Below are positions 24,939 to 38,812 of a stretch of DNA of 64,000 nucleotides, in pieces (position 1 is the first letter of the stretch; the number at the start of each line of letters is the position of its first letter). The position numbers were made by a program, and so were the translations under genes. Location: NCBI GenBank assembly GCA_963969495.1, contig OZ018321.1:132774293-132838292 (forward strand), read 5' to 3'. The notes beneath the pieces were generated by a model. It ran no database searches, was not told the origin of the DNA, and saw nothing but the letters and a program-made list of their open reading frames with translations. This DNA comes from Ceratothoa steindachneri. Taxonomy: Eukaryota > Arthropoda > Malacostraca > Isopoda > Cymothoidae.

Positions 24939-25191
24939 GCGAAAGTAGTCGATAACCAGGGCTGTCAGGTCACAAATCCAAGCAAAAGTAGTCAAAAGTT
25001 TACATGAATTCTTATGGAAAATTTTGCTTTAAGATTCGAGTTTTTTAAGAAAGGAGTAGTGGTTTGGAACTTTAACTCGTTTGTCAAGGCACCACTATGC
25101 ACAAAAAAAACGCAGGTAAAAAAAAACGGTAACCTGTTCTTTCGCGTGCCAAAAATAAGTCATTGGCGTGCCATGGGTTGCCCACCCTTAG
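24939..25191 (-). repeat. hAT right terminal inverted repeat
   Basis: 253 bp, partner of 21,604-21,896; outermost bases diverged (CCCACCCTTAG). Confidence 0.8.
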
Positions 25192-25195
25192 TCTA

Positions 25196-26350
25196 GCTAA
25201 AAGATACTTCGGTGGTGCTTGGATCGATGTCTTTGGCCACTATTCGAGGAAATGACGAACATTTCTATCACAGTCGAGGAGCTAAGGTCAGCAGATGAAA
25301 CCGTAGAGTTCTTCTCCGATACCTTCATCTCCGCGAACTTGGCTTCTATTGCCCGAGCTTTTGGCTATTTTGCACGCCGACCGCTTCCTGGTGGTCGGCC
25401 CAGCGTGGGGCGGCTCTCAGAAATAATACTATACCTAAATACGATATAAACATCATCCGTGCGAGTTCATCCTCAGTGAATTTTGCTGAGCGAGGGCTAA
25501 TTTTCGTTTCATTACAAAGCACACTTTCCCTTTTTATGCAAGCATACGTGTCGTTACTTAATGAGAGGACTGTTTTTGTATGGGTATGGAAGCGTGTTAA
25601 AAGTATTCAAGATAATTTATTATGAGATTGCCCTCTCTCCCTTTTTCCATGAAGGCAGAACCACCATATTTAGCCCTATACCCGTGGCATAATCTTTCGC
25701 GACAGTGCTCTACAAATTTTCCAGGCTGGATATTGCTTCACTGCGATTTAAAGCACGCACTTTTTCGCGCAAAGCAACCTAAAGGTAGCGAATCCTTCAA
25801 AGACCAGTTTACGCTAATTGAGCTGCGTTTTTCCCTCGCTTCGTGCAGGGATAGCGCTTTTTGTCCGGACGATATCCCGTACGTCATGCTTAGAAACCTG
25901 AGTCGGCGAAGCATTGCATTGTTTTAAGCTTTGTTAAACAGGATATAGATGGAGGGTATCTTCTCAGATTCCTAGCGAATGGCTAGTATGTTTACCTTTC
26001 GTAAGACGGGGAGAGATCATTCTATTCATCTGGTTTTTGCCCAATTTTGCTAAATACGGGTACAAGTTGATGAAGAAATTGGTTAATGTTATTTTCGCTT
26101 AACTGTGTAAAGCAAAGCTCAACTACCCCCCTCAAGATGTGACTTTTTCAAATTGTACTCAGAAGCTCTGATTCTGCTTGAAAGCCGTATCTGCGGTGCC
26201 GTTCTTCATGGTCAGTACTTCGCCACGGTTTTATTTGATATAGACAAAGCCTATGATACCATGTGGTGACATGGCATTATAGATACACACCATAATATGG
26301 AGGTGAGGGGATGCCTCCCAATTTTCTTGCCTAAGTTTCTGCAAAATCGT
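25196..26350 (+). pseudogene. ORF2 remnant of an I/Jockey-group LINE (linker and RT)
   Basis: 25,219-25,449 ends TFISANLASIARAFGYFARR then PLPGG; a one-base shift gives WWSAQRGAALRN, the PWWxxxCxxAxRxR linker. 25,780-25,925: SFKDQFTLIELRFSLASCRD, SAFCPDDIPYVMLRNLSRRS corresponds to NxPFTxxEL..AL...RDSAPGPDxIPYxML. 26,210-26,270: QYFATVLFDIDKAYDTMW is RT motif A (FDIxKAYDTxW, typical of I/Jockey-type RT). Near 26,310: LPIFLPKFLQNR. The catalytic Asp of motif A is intact but the frame is broken repeatedly and FADD is not found. It probably belongs to the same element as the ORF1 at 20.6-21.6 kb, with most of the endonuclease missing. Confidence 0.72.
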
Positions 26351-26890
26351 TGATCCGCGTACGGATGAAGGAGCTATTTCCCGTCCTATGGAGTAGAAAA
26401 TGAGTACAAAATGAGACAAAAATGAATTTCCCTCGCAGATATGAAAAGTTTCATAGAGAGCAAAGTTGTAGAGAAGGCAATTTTAAACGAATAATGCTTA
26501 TGACTTTTTCCACTGCAATGAATCCTTACTGAGATAAGGGTGTGAGCATACCATTCTGTGCGGCTACACCGGCAGAATGATGAATTGAAGGCGATGTTCC
26601 GCACCTCTTCTCCGCTGTCCTTCTTCCGCGAACTCGTTCTCCCTTCTAGCAATTTTACAAAATACATTTTCTATGTTCAACGCATCGTGGCCATGTTTGG
26701 CACCACCTAAACTCAAGTATACGAAGTCTCACCTTCGCTCCCACCTCTCGAACCGCCACCTCAATGACATTCTTCTGTTGTCTACCTCATCAAGCCGGAC
26801 ATTGAAACACTTCTTCATGGCAAGCAGCACCAGCCGTCTCACTCACTGATTTGTATGTTTTTAAATAAGATTCTTGTATAATGTTTTTTA

Positions 26891-26891
<1 letters not shown>
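26351..26891. other. Probable decayed continuation of the LINE
   Basis: No firm motif after the RT block; no other feature seen. Confidence 0.35.

Positions 26892-26947
<56 letters not shown>
26892..26947. repeat. (AT)n microsatellite
   Basis: 56 bp of AT. Confidence 0.96.
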
Positions 26948-26950
<3 letters not shown>

Positions 26951-27042
26951 ACTTTGGGGAATTCGTTTGTCACTCCTGCCAGTAGCCTGCTCCCAAAAGT
27001 TTCATCTGGCCCTCACTCTGAAAAGGTTCCCAGCCCCTGATC
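26948..27042. repeat. Candidate terminus of another hAT element
   Basis: Reverse complement reads CAGGGGCTGGGAACCTTTTC, a good hAT end (CAGGGGTNGGxAACCTTTT). Only one end is visible; the sequence is cut by the (AT)n on its left. It could be a truncated non-autonomous copy. Confidence 0.5.
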
Positions 27043-28164
27043 TAAGTCATTTTAGTATAGTGATAGGAAACGCCTTCGAACATTATGGAGCGCACGCCCT
27101 GTCATGCTGGAGCTGTGCCAGTATACATGGAATGCTCCACTCCCAAGAGGGGGTAGTCTTACATGCCAATTCTCACCTGTTTAAAGCTGGTGCTACGTTC
27201 GGGGAGCTGCGTCCGTCTTCCCATCCGAGCTGGTTGCAATACACAGCTCGGTACGAGAGATTACGCTGCGTGCCCTGTTTGGCGAACGAATTGTAACTTA
27301 TAGGCAACTCTCACGGCGCACTGAGTGCCTTTGGATATTAGAATTCCCGTATTCCCTAGTTCGAAATATCCGTGACGTCAGAGCTGGTGCGAGTCGGAAA
27401 GATGTCAGAATTGTCTTCTTTGGGATTCCTAGTATGTAGGAAATGAGCATGAGGATGAGGGCACCAGACTGTCTTCGCGGATGGGACGACTAGACCAGCG
27501 GTTTTCTCTTCCCCTCTCATCACCACGGCAGGAATCAGATGAGTACTTTGAGATGCTTGGTCATGATAATATTAGAGAGTGGAGCAGAATCTAAAGTTGT
27601 CTTGCATTTCGCTCCTACTTTTCCCGTCGTCTTAAGCATAAATTCCTCGACTGTTTCATGGCATTTTTTAGCCTGTAAATCGGCCACAAGACCTCTTGGT
27701 TTGCTAGACAGTAAGATACATTTTATATAAATGTCCTAGACTAGGAAAGCTCCATGAACTGCACCTTCCTCAGTATCGTCAGAGTCGGAGTCGTAATCGC
27801 CTGTCCAGAGCCCAGGAACGAAACTCTTGCACATTATATTGTGTTGTGAGTGAGTTTGAAGAGGAGACGATCTTTCTCCATATTAAATAAATTTTATGGG
27901 AGTGTTGGTTGCGTGCTCACACTCCTGAAGGAGGCGGGCCTCACTTTGGCACCTAAGCAGGCATTTTTGTTGTTTCTATTTGGGTTTATTGTTGTTTTCT
28001 GTGGGTTTTCTCTTTTGATTTTTTGTTGTTTGGTTTTTAAAGGGGGAAAGTCGCGGTAAATATTAAAGTATCCTAAAAAACTGGTTTGTTGACCGCCAGA
28101 AGGGATCATAAAATTTAAGAAATCCTCCCATAACTGATCTTTGTGCTAAAAAGCCACTCCAGTC
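27043..28164. other. Unclassified; possible LINE tail at 27,043-27,290
   Basis: The frame reads HYGAHALSCWSCASIHGMLH...HLFKAGATFGELRPS. This vaguely recalls the Cys/His C-terminal segment (GxHxLSC...RHxxxN...AGxP) of some invertebrate LINE ORF2s. I could not confirm it. 27,300-28,164 shows nothing recognisable. Confidence 0.25.
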
Positions 28165-28375
28165 AAATCCAATCCTCCCCCCTAATTTAACCATATCCAA
28201 AATCTGACCTTTGCGTCTAATCTGACTTTGCTGCCAAATCTGACCCGGCCAAATCATCTACGTTTCCTGCTAAATATGACCTATCTAAACCTGCCTTACC
28301 CGCCTAATCTGAATTTCTTGCTAAATCTGATCTTTAAGCCAAATCTTACAGTCCTGCCAAATCTTACCGAAATGA
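28165..28375. repeat. Minisatellite related to the 13-kb array
   Basis: About 10 drifting units of CCAAATCTGACCTTTGC type, ~19-20 bp (TAATCTGACTTTGCTG, TAATCTGAATTTCTTG, CCAAATCTTACAGTCCTG). The same AAATCTKAM core occurs in the array at 13,131-13,935. Confidence 0.65.
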
Positions 28376-30889
28376 AATTAAACCACTTGAAATCGTGTCA
28401 ACATAGAAAAAAAAATCTCTCAAACCTTCATCAAAGAATTTCACCTTTTATGACCCAAATGAAGATCAATAGATTTAGAAAAAGGGGCTAATAACAAACT
28501 ACCACTGTCTGAGTAGCATACATTTTGCGGCAGTTTTCACCATCGCTGTTGAAAGAAGTACCAAATGGACAGTTTAAACTCGGGGATTTATAATTAAGAC
28601 GTAGGGCAATTTTTCGTTGCGGTTACGCAAAGAACCTAATTTACAGGAAAATTTATTCCTGGATTTAGCTTCCCAAATTACTTATAGAGGATCTGCTAGG
28701 CGTCTGAATCAGTATCACAGTTGTCCATAATAGAACACGAAGCGTGCTAAATAATGACGCTTTTCGTGGATTGAATAACCTTTTTATTAACTGTACACCG
28801 AATAGTTTACGCTTCTATCAATGATCACGACGGGCCTTCCCAAAATCACTGGAATAGTAGACTACAGGATTAGTTTTAGACAACATGGCAGGCGTTACGA
28901 GTGGTGATCACAATTCCACATAACAAATCACAGAGAAGCATAAATTACTGAGATATGCATAGTTGATTAGACGAATTCTGGTTTAATCGGAGAGAGCTAC
29001 TTTAGATTAATGTAAAAAGCTTCGCAGCCGTTCTAATCAACGAATAGGACTATTTACTCAAACGCTTGGAGAACAATTACACGGATATTCTCACTCGAGT
29101 AGAAGACCTCTGAATTACTTTGTGGAACGACTCACCACGCCGTCTTCAAAAAGATTCCAATCGATTCCAATGACTCTATTATTTATTCCCCACGAACCGC
29201 TGGCTTCAAAACTTGATCACAGAAGATAAAGACGAGAAAGGAAAGAGGATTCCAATTGACTCCAATGACTCTATTATCTACTCTTATCAAATTTAGAAAG
29301 GAGACTGGGGTAAAAGTTATTTTAATTATCTTTGTGTCATTAGGAGGGAGTAAAACTACGGAAATCAGCTTTTAGCATCAAACTTACTCACTTTTTTTGT
29401 GAGATTATATTTCGCGCCGAGCTTCTGATCCCGGATCAAAATTGAAGATCAGAGATGAACTAATCCGATGAGAACTATATTCATCAAATAGGGGCATGGA
29501 AGGTAGCGAAGGGAAGGGTAAAAATTAATGATTAGGTAGGTATAATATATAGATCAGAGGAATAAGAAGCGTACGAATGATAAATAGAGTAACTCAAGGA
29601 TAAAAGCCATTTATATTATTTGGGGGGGGGGCACCATTCATAAACCCAATTGATTAGCAGAAACAACTTGATTAGTTCCACAGCAAAATTAATTTTCACT
29701 CCGCCGATTGATTCAACTCATGCGACCTGAATATCAAAACAAATAATAAAAATATATCTTCTCATTTATGAATGACGCAGGTGACATCTTTCATAGGAAG
29801 TCATTCTGAACTCCCTTGGCGATACTGTTTTGTATGCAGTTACTGAACCATGAACAACCATTGACGCTAACATTAAGAAATGCGACTGAAAAGCCTAAAC
29901 TAAATGGACTTTTGCGTTAAAAATTATATTAATGCAGCCTTAAAATACGAATATTATATCCCTTATCTGGAAATCCGAATATTAAATCTCTTATCTGGAA
30001 ATCCGTGCCGTATTCTTTTGTGAAGTAAACATGTGGTATAGGAAGGACAAAGTGATGGCTGGAGTTCGTACGTATGGTTTGTTTACGGAGGACAAAACTC
30101 CTGGATTACGTTTTATCTCTAAGAATGCTATATATTTGATTATTATTATCAGATTATTTCTTCTTTAATCTTTGAGGATTCCTATTGCCTTGCTTAGCGT
30201 ATCCAGGATTGAATAATTTTTTTTTTAAACTAAAACTTTAATTAAAAACAAAAAAAACATGAACCAACGAAATTTGACACCTTAAATACACAGAAATGAA
30301 TTCAATAAATTTAAGTGAAGCTTTCTAAAATGACATACTTAAAATTATAGTGATGGTTGACCCACCGCTCACTTTAAAAAAAAAATGCAAACGGACTTTA
30401 CTGAAATGGATACCGGGGTTTAAATACATTTATAGCTTCCTACTAGAATCGGGTTTGAGTCTGACCTTGAACTCAATGGTTACGTCACCTCAGGAATGTT
30501 GTTGCCGGGATGGCGCGTGACGCTTGTCCAGATGTCTTCTTACAGGAGAAATAGCTTTAAAGCCACAGAGGACTTTGGCGCGTGTGGCAGATGGGGAACC
30601 ACACACCCTCGGTCAGAAATGATATCACCATGGGAATGTGAAAGAATGTTGCTTTCTTCTCTTCGGATTACTCTGTGGAATAATTCGCACTGGTTAGCGA
30701 TGAGTCAATGCTTGAATCCTTTGACTCAGGGGAGTGCTGGAGGGAGTTCACTCGGGGTTCTTCCTCAAGGGCGAGGACTATCTCTGTGCTAGAGAAGCAA
30801 TTCGACAGAAAAGGTACAATAACCACTTCACGATACATATAAAGCTCACCAGACCACACTTACCACCCAGTAGAGCAACACTAAGCTAC
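28376..30889. other. Largely featureless; one local duplication
   Basis: GATTCCAATCGATTCCAATG (29,151-29,170) recurs as GATTCCAATTGACTCCAATG (29,248-29,267), both followed by ACTCTATTATYTA, a ~97-bp tandem duplication. A 98-codon frame at 30,496-30,792 has no motif. No coding match otherwise. Confidence 0.45.
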
Positions 30890-30990
30890 ATCACTCACAA
30901 TAGGGACATATATCATATACAGGAGCTGCCAAGTGTAGGCCATGAATGGTCTTTTGCAGTCTCCTTCTTTTCTTATGTTCTTATAACTGG
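30890..30990 (+). repeat. Probable CR1-like LINE 3' end
   Basis: GGCCATGAATGGTCTTTTGC followed by AGTCTCC and CTTATGTTCTTATAA resembles 3' UTR ends of CR1/L2-group LINEs (…TTATGTTCTTATGTT). The CR1-like element at 55.4-57.2 kb ends in CTTATGTTCTGGTGTTCT. No coding part is seen beside it. Confidence 0.4.
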
Positions 30991-31094
30991 TGGACCAGTT
31001 TGAGACAATATATAACATAAGAACTGGCAAATGAATACAATCCAAACATTAAAATACCAAGAAACAGGGGGCCATCAAACTTTGGCGCTACAGG

Positions 31095-31830
31095 TGTTCG
31101 AATTCCAATCAAGGATATCCAAATTCACGCGTAAGGTAGTTCAAATTGGCCCGCAAGTGGGTTCTAATTCTCCCGCAATTGGTATTTGAATTCGCCCAAG
31201 AAAAGATTCAAAATCTCCCAGAATTCGATTAAAATTGGCACAAAATGCGTATACGGATTCTCCCACAATGGGATTGAAATTGACACAAAATGGGTATTCA
31301 AATTCGTCACAATACAATTCAAATTCACGATGCAAGAGATGTTCAAAGTGTACCTTCATGGGTATTTAAATTGACCGGGAAGTGGGCTCAAATTTAATGC
31401 TATAAGGTTTCTAATTCTCCCGGAATTGGTATTCAAGTTCACTCACAACTCGAGAAATGGATCATCTTCTCTTGCAAGAGATCTCAAAATATACCCTAAA
31501 GGGGTTTCGAATACCCCACATGTGTTTTTTTTGGGAAGAAGTGGCTCAAATTCCAAAATTGGGTTTAACTCCATCCTAATGGATTTCAAATTTACCATTA
31601 GTGAAATCGAAATTCTCCTGCTTGAGATGATCAATTTCTCCAGCAAAAGGTTTCATTTTATCCCGTGACAAAGTTAGAGTTACCCCTAACTGGGTTCAAA
31701 TTTGCCCCCAAAATTTACCCTTCACCCATAACGAAAATCTATTTCTCTCGCGTTGGGTTCAAGTATGCACGCGTGGTTCAAATTCAGCTACAAGGAGGTT
31801 AAAATTTACCCACAATGGGATGAATTAATC
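31095..31830. repeat. Degenerate ~22-bp minisatellite
   Basis: Units vary around TTCAAATTCRCCCACAATGGG: GTTCAAATTGGCCCGCAAGT, TTGAATTCGCCCAAGAAAAG, ATTGAAATTGACACAAAATG and others, for about 730 bp. Short frames across it are by-products. Confidence 0.75.
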
Positions 31831-31885
31831 CTATCCCACCCTATGTTATGATGAAGATGTGATAAAAAATCTTTCTATTCTAGTT

Positions 31886-33224
<1,339 letters not shown>

Positions 33225-33225
33225 G

Positions 33226-33362
33226 ATAAGTGATGTCAGGTGTGTGGGGTCATCATAAAAGCTCTCGACCTATATAAGTAATATCAGGTGTGTGTGGTTA
33301 TCATAAAACCCTTCGACCTATATAAGAAATATCAGGTGTGCGAGGTTAACACTAAAAGCAAC
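33226..33362 (+). repeat. Three-copy ~51-bp tandem repeat after the 5' LTR
   Basis: Unit ATATCAGGTGTGTGTGGTTA...CGACCTATATAAG, at about 33,231, 33,284 and 33,330. It lies where the primer-binding site and leader would be. Confidence 0.75.
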
Positions 33363-33640
33363 ATCTATAAAGTTGTGTGCGCCTAACTTTAATCAAACAA
33401 TTGCCAACGTCTAAATTACTCCAAATGCTCAAACATTAACAGCAATTCTTGTTTTCGGCTATAAAAATTAGTTAGATTACGGTGATTATTTGATCTTGTT
33501 TTGTTTTTGGTTTGTTTTTTTTTATTTTTTTTCTCTTTTCTACCACGTTTTAGTAGGGAACTATAATAACCCCTTTTTCCTTAAACACGTTACACCAAAG
33601 CAACTCTTCCAGTGCATATTCTTATCTTTGGATCGATAAG

Positions 33641-34395
33641 ATGGCGTCCACATCGTTCGAAATATTTCTCAAGGAAGAACAAATACTCGGACTGGAAGGG
33701 AACTCATTGAATACGTTCAGAGTGAACAAAGCATCGAACGTCAAGAAAGACAACTTGAACTAGAATGAGAAGCAAAAAAAGCACAGAGAGAAGAGCAAAT
33801 ACGCAAGGAAGAAGAAAAACTAATACGGATTAAAATGGAAACAGAAGAAAGGAAAAAAACTGATGGACATAAGAATAGAGGAAACAAGAATACAGAATAA
33901 AATAATAGTAGACGGAACAAGAATACAGTGGGAAATAGAAGCAGAAGAAAGAAGAATAGCGAAGGGAAGTGGAACAAAGGAGAGAATAATACAGTAGAAA
34001 AGAGAAGCATAAGAAAGAAGAATAAAGATAGAAAATGAAGATGAAGAAAGAAGAATAAAGATAAAAAAGAAGACGAGAAAAGAAGACAGATAGAAGTCAA
34101 AGAAAGAACATTAAAGATAAAAGAGAAGAAGAAGAAAGAATAATAAAGATAGAACTAGAAGATGAAGAAAGAAGATTAAAGATATAAAATGAAGATGAAG
34201 AAAAAAGAATAAAGATAAAAAAGAAGAAGAAAGAACAATAACGATAAAAATAGAAGAAAAAGATAGAAAATGAAGATGAAGAAAGAACAATAAAGATTAA
34301 AAAAGAAGACGAGGAAAGGAGAATAATGATAGAAAAAGAAGAAGAAATATAAAAATAAAAGAAGAGGAAAAGAGAAGACAGGTAGATAGGGACTT
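33641..34395 (+). pseudogene. Gag-like remnant, Lys/Glu-rich
   Basis: MASTSFEIFLKEEQILGLEG then, after a one-base slip, ELIEYVQSEQSIERQERQLE and KKAQREEQIRKEEEKLIRIK. The LGLEGxEL..FV......R..R..E pattern is common at the start of Gypsy gag proteins in invertebrates. The rest to ~34,395 is a purine-rich stretch (AGAAGAAAGAAGAATAAAGA-like) that has drifted into simple sequence. No CCHC knuckle is found. Confidence 0.5.
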
Positions 34396-34455
34396 TCAGC
34401 TTCCCGCTCTCCTTTCTACCCCGCTCCCCCAGGAAGAACTCTCCCCGAGTTAGAC

Positions 34456-35238
34456 GTGAACCTCGAACTCGGGCCCGTTAAGATCGCCCAAATGGTCTCG
34501 CTCTTAAGAGAATACTACAGCTTTATGCGAAAAGATGTAGAATGGCTAGAAAACGCCACAATCTATTTGGACAACGTGTACGTAGCCATGCGTACAGGAG
34601 AAGGACCTCTCGCGAGCCTTCGCTCACTCTTATACCCACTACAGTCTCACTGCTTAACAAGTAAACCCTCCAAGTGCTATTTTCATTATAGCACTATTGC
34701 CCATTTAGCGTTCAGAATTGGCGAGAACCGTATATCCCTACAGAAGGATAAGGTAAAACCAATAACTGATAGGACTCCCCCAGTCTCGAAGAAACAACCC
34801 AGAACCCTTTTAGAAGCAACTTCCTTCTATCGGCGTTTTGTCCCCCATTTCGCGTCCGTCACTAACCCCTTAAATGACCTGCATGAAAATAAATCTCCAG
34901 ACCCTATTAACTGGAACCCCAGGGCTATTGCCAGCTTCGGCAGACTCAAACGAAAACCAGTGACTGCCCCTATCCTGCACTTATCTAATCCCGAGGAGAA
35001 AATCGGCGTTCAGATCGGCACCCCTCACCTTGAACTTGGATGCGCCTTGTTGCGATACGAGGCAGAAGTGCCGTTCCCGGTGGCTTTTGCAAGTCAGAAA
35101 CCTTCCGATCGGGAAAAGAAGTATGCCACTGTGGAGCTAGAAGCCTTAGCTATCGTGTTTGGGGTACAAAGGTTTCACGTATTTTTAATAAATAGAGCGT
35201 TCTCCATAGAAACGGCCACAAACCCCTATCGTACTTAA
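34456..35238 (+). pseudogene. Gypsy pol fragment: end of RT and RNase H
   Basis: 260 open codons. Residues 36-46 (TIYLDNVYVAM) correspond to the YxDD block of the RT but read YLDN, so the second catalytic Asp is lost. Then HCLTSKPSKCYF, EATSFYRRFVPHFASVTNPL (RT thumb), and the RNase H start VAFASQKPSDREKKYATVEL with EALAIVFGVQRFHVFL, all typical of Ty3-type pol. Past the stop, NVLADSLSRNT (~35,330) is the NVVADxLSR block that closes RNase H. The RT palm before YLDN is deleted and there is no integrase. Confidence 0.9.
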
Positions 35239-35379
35239 AAAGTTGCAATAGTCAGAATGGAAGACTCATGCGTGTAGCCCTGTTATTATCCAAATATCAA
35301 TAGGATATCTGATATCTAAAGAGATCCCTTAATGTACTCGCGGATAGTTTGTCTAGGAACACGGTAGACGAACCTAGTG

Positions 35380-35833
35380 AGTCTTTGTAAATAATCGGTA
35401 TTATAGCGATGTAAGTTTTAGATAAAGGTTTAGTGTCCGCCTACAAATTAATTCATATGTTATATTTGTAAAGTTGGTAATATGACACGCTCTATAACTG
35501 CCGTGATTAATTTTTGATTGTTTCTTTCTTTCTTTTTTGCATATGGGTCTTATATTATACTCCCCGGATTAATGTATCGATTATAATCACTTATTTCTTT
35601 TTTTACTTAGGCATCAGCTTTTAATTATTCAGGAGTTTCCTGGATATGACCGGTAACCCGTGTGTTCCTTTTTTCGTCATGATTATCTTATGATGTTCCT
35701 GTATTCGTTGAACTCCCGTTTTGATTTGTTGTTTTTTAGTTGTTTTTTTCTGTATTCTTCGTGTAGTCAATGTTAAAAGTATACATTATTACTAGTTACA
35801 AGTCAGAATAATGTCTTCCAAAACGGGTAGGGA
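35380..35833. other. Gypsy internal tail without coding match
   Basis: Integrase should be here but no HHCC or DDE motif can be read. Confidence 0.4.
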
Positions 35834-36654
35834 TGTAGAAGTCTAAATATCGCGTACATAAGTGTACTCAGAAATACTCTGACATAAGCCCCGTTCTCCT
35901 CCCATATTTCCAAATGCACTAGCCTCGATTTCCCTATCGCCCCATTTCGCGCTATCGTAAACTCTGACGTGGCTCGAAGGTGTGAAAGACTTATATTGTC
36001 TACCCACAGATGAAAAAGGTCTTTCGCGCGGCGATACGAATTCTATGAGAATTCGGTGCTCTCTCTCGATTTCTGTCCGTGAGGGAAATAAAAGGAAAAC
36101 TTCTCCCTGGAGTCAGGCAGAAGACTTTGGACCTACGTTGTGAGGTGGAGCTCGATCCGCATAAGAAACAGTTCGCCCGTTGCAAGAAAGGAACTTCTCG
36201 GGGAATTGGTTGTAGCCGTCATGGTACTTGTAGGTGCCAAACTTCTCGCAGACCCCCTCCTAGTGAGTAATTTTCAAGTAATCCCGACGACATTTGTGTA
36301 GACTTACTTATTCAGTGCAAGAATAATTCTATTTATATTTATATACGCTGTTTTTTATTTCAAATTCGTGTACATTGAAGATTATTTTTGTATCTGTGTG
36401 TTTAACTATTTTGGAGGATCCTTTGGCAATTATTAAGCAATCCACTTGGCTTAAATCTCAATATCATACCGATCCATCCATGATTGGCTTTAACTGAGTG
36501 GGGACACACTCAGAGGATCATCATCTTAGGTTTGATCAAAAGGTACGCACCGGGGTTATTCTTATTCACCGGAAGTGGCTAAGGTAGGTGTATTGGATAC
36601 ACTTCCCGCCGCTTCACCTCGGTGCGGTAATAAAATATATGTCCAGGAAGTGGG
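35834..36654 (+). repeat. Gypsy 3' LTR (~0.82 kb)
   Basis: Starts TGTAGAAGTCTAAATATCGC and ends near GTCCAGGAAGTGG. Lacks ~460 bp relative to the 5' LTR; the junction CAGACCCCCTCCTAGTGAG joins the two sides with CTCC microhomology. Confidence 0.8.
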
Positions 36655-37878
36655 ACTGGGATTACCCTATCACTAAAACCTCGACAATATATATCTTTTT
36701 TCACAATTCCTGTACTTTCTTTTCATTCGTTTTATCATCCTTGTTTATGCCATCCCCATCATAGTTTCCGTATTTTATCGAATTTGCTCATGGACCAATC
36801 ATCTAATGCCTCGGCACTACCGAGTTATTTTCAGTTGCCCCTGAATGGAACCATTCTGAAGAAATTGCCTGCTATCCGAGACTATGCAACACAGTGTGGT
36901 TCAATTTCCTAGTAACAGAAAGCTTAGTATGCAATTTTTCCGTGGACCTATGTCTCATTGTCTCGACGGTATCGAATCATTTTCTGTCGCCTCCGAATCG
37001 GATACATTTGCGTGGTGCAGCGTTATCGAATATAGCGCTCTCGGAAACCTTCTGGGAAAACTTATGTGTGCAAGTTGCGCTGTCACGGATGAATTGACAT
37101 CAATCGTTGTTAAATTTCCAGTACTTTGAATAAACTAATTAATTATTTGTGATGGGAGGGATTATTTTTATATAATTATTTTTTTATAATTTCTAGGCTT
37201 ATAGTTGCAATAGTTGTTATAAAACGTGAATTATTTCAGTATTATTATTTTACTGAGAACGAAAATGCAATAGTTGTCAGTTCTATTCCAGTTTCGCGAA
37301 ATAATACCCAAATATCTACTTCAAAAGAGCGCCCTGTTCCGGTTATGCTGTGAGCGAATTGCAGTTGAATAATAAAGACAGTAAATTATAAGGTTTGCTG
37401 AGTCTCTCAAACGAGTGTTATTTGTAAAAAAAAAAAAACCGAAAAAATATGCAGTTTTCTACAACAAAATATCATCTTTTCGTTGTCAGGAACAGCGATC
37501 TTAAACCTAAAAGTAGGGCTGGTTTTAATTTTGGCAGGATTTCATGTTATCTCAAATGTAAAGACGGCACGACGTTTCTAATACGTTAGATCAGAGTTTT
37601 GGGAAGTTTTTGAACGTAATTTCAGGCGCATTTTCCCTGTAGACAAATTTAATAAAAAAGCTCGAAGAGAAAATTTACTTGTTAACTGATGATGGAGTGC
37701 AAGATTGTATACACGTTTTTTTCGGTGAAAAAATGTAGATGTAATTATGAAATCTATGGTTACGGAAATTCAGGTGAATTAATTTAATATATGGCGCTAT
37801 GCGTAAGCTACATAGACTTTATTATGTTTAATTTCAGTTGATCTATTCAAAACTAGGCTTAGGATATGCGATTTCTAG

Positions 37879-37964
<86 letters not shown>

Positions 37965-38439
37965 TCAGTTGCCTTATCTGATGTTATCGCATACTAGGCA
38001 CTTAATATAAGACATTGTACCAATTAATATTAGTTATGTTTTCTTTTCTTGAATAAATATTATTTATTACAATCCTCTAAATTTGATACCTATTTCACAA
38101 CTTAAAATTATATTTTTTAAAGACCATATAAAAATAAGGCTTGCGGAGACATTGTTGGCTTATTTTTGCATATTCGCTTCCTAGCTATATATCATTATTT
38201 CATAAATCCAGAAGGACGAAGTAAAGGTTATTCGAAAATGAAGCATTAAGGTAACTGTTGGACAAAATGGAAACAGGATATAGGGATAATACAGAGTAGA
38301 TGACTTTGAAACAAGGCAACTGTAGACGTTTACTGCTGAAAGATAAGTTACTGTGCTTGGTGTTACGCTTGCAACTGAAACGTTACATGGTTTCCATACC
38401 GTCTCAGTATCCACTATGTAGCCTGTCGTAGAATGATCC
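36655..38439. other. Unclassified stretch with (AT)n
   Basis: (AT)n at about 37,884-37,962. Overlapping 81- and 67-codon frames at 36,884-37,129 have no motif. A degraded copy of the hAT start could lie near 37,590 (CAGAGTTTTGGGAAGTTTTT) but is weak. Confidence 0.4.
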
Positions 38440-38812
38440 CGACATATACCTCACTTCTACCCGATATGTGTGGAGGCTCAAGTGAAGGAAGAAAGGAGAG
38501 TTGCATTGTCAACTCTACGTCCCAATATTAAAGAATTATGTGATACTCATCAAGCTTAAATTTCCCATTAAACTTTTATAGCTAAGATTTATTTATTTTT
38601 ATATTTTATTTTTATTAAATTAGGTTAAATGTCAATCGTTGTTAATTTTGAAGCGTTTTTACGTAATTAAGTATTTATACGAAAATTATTTTATATTGGA
38701 GTGCCCTGGCTACTTTTTGATAACAATTTGGGTGCCACGGCTGCTTCTAGATCACAATTAGAGTGCCATTATAATAAAAAGTTTGAAGACCACTAGCCTA
38801 GACATTAGTAGA
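38440..38812 (+). mobile_element. 3' end of a second hAT element
   Basis: EAQVKEERRVALSTLRPNIK then ELCDTHQA (38,465-38,560) matches the extreme C-terminus of hAT transposases (…LR.ALS..RPRI..L...KQ...SH). The DNA end at 38,785-38,812, read on the minus strand, is CTAGTGGTCTTCAAACTTTT, close to the hAT terminus CAGTGGTTCTCAAACTTTTT. The remaining transposase and left end are not visible. Confidence 0.6.

Larger units (their letters stand above)
21604..25191 (-). mobile_element. hAT DNA transposon with long terminal inverted repeats
   Basis: Left TIR 21,604-21,896 starts CAGGGGTGGGCAACCCTTGG. The right TIR (24,939-25,191) read on the minus strand starts CTAAGGGTGGGCAACCCATG. The similarity continues over about 250-290 bp, including TGACTTATTT, GTGGTGCCTT, CCTGGTTA and CGACTACTTTCGC. 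The left TIR has an 18-bp insert making an inner inverted repeat. CAGGGGTNGGCAACC is a typical hAT end. Transposase lies on the minus strand. A target duplication is not clear: ATCTAAAG on the left versus AGCTAAAAG just beyond the right end is a weak candidate. About 3.6 kb, inactive. Confidence 0.85.

Noticed and set aside
33741..34100. 119-codon Phe/Leu/Ser-rich ORF on the minus strand
   Set aside because: It is the complement of the purine-rich gag remnant on the plus strand.
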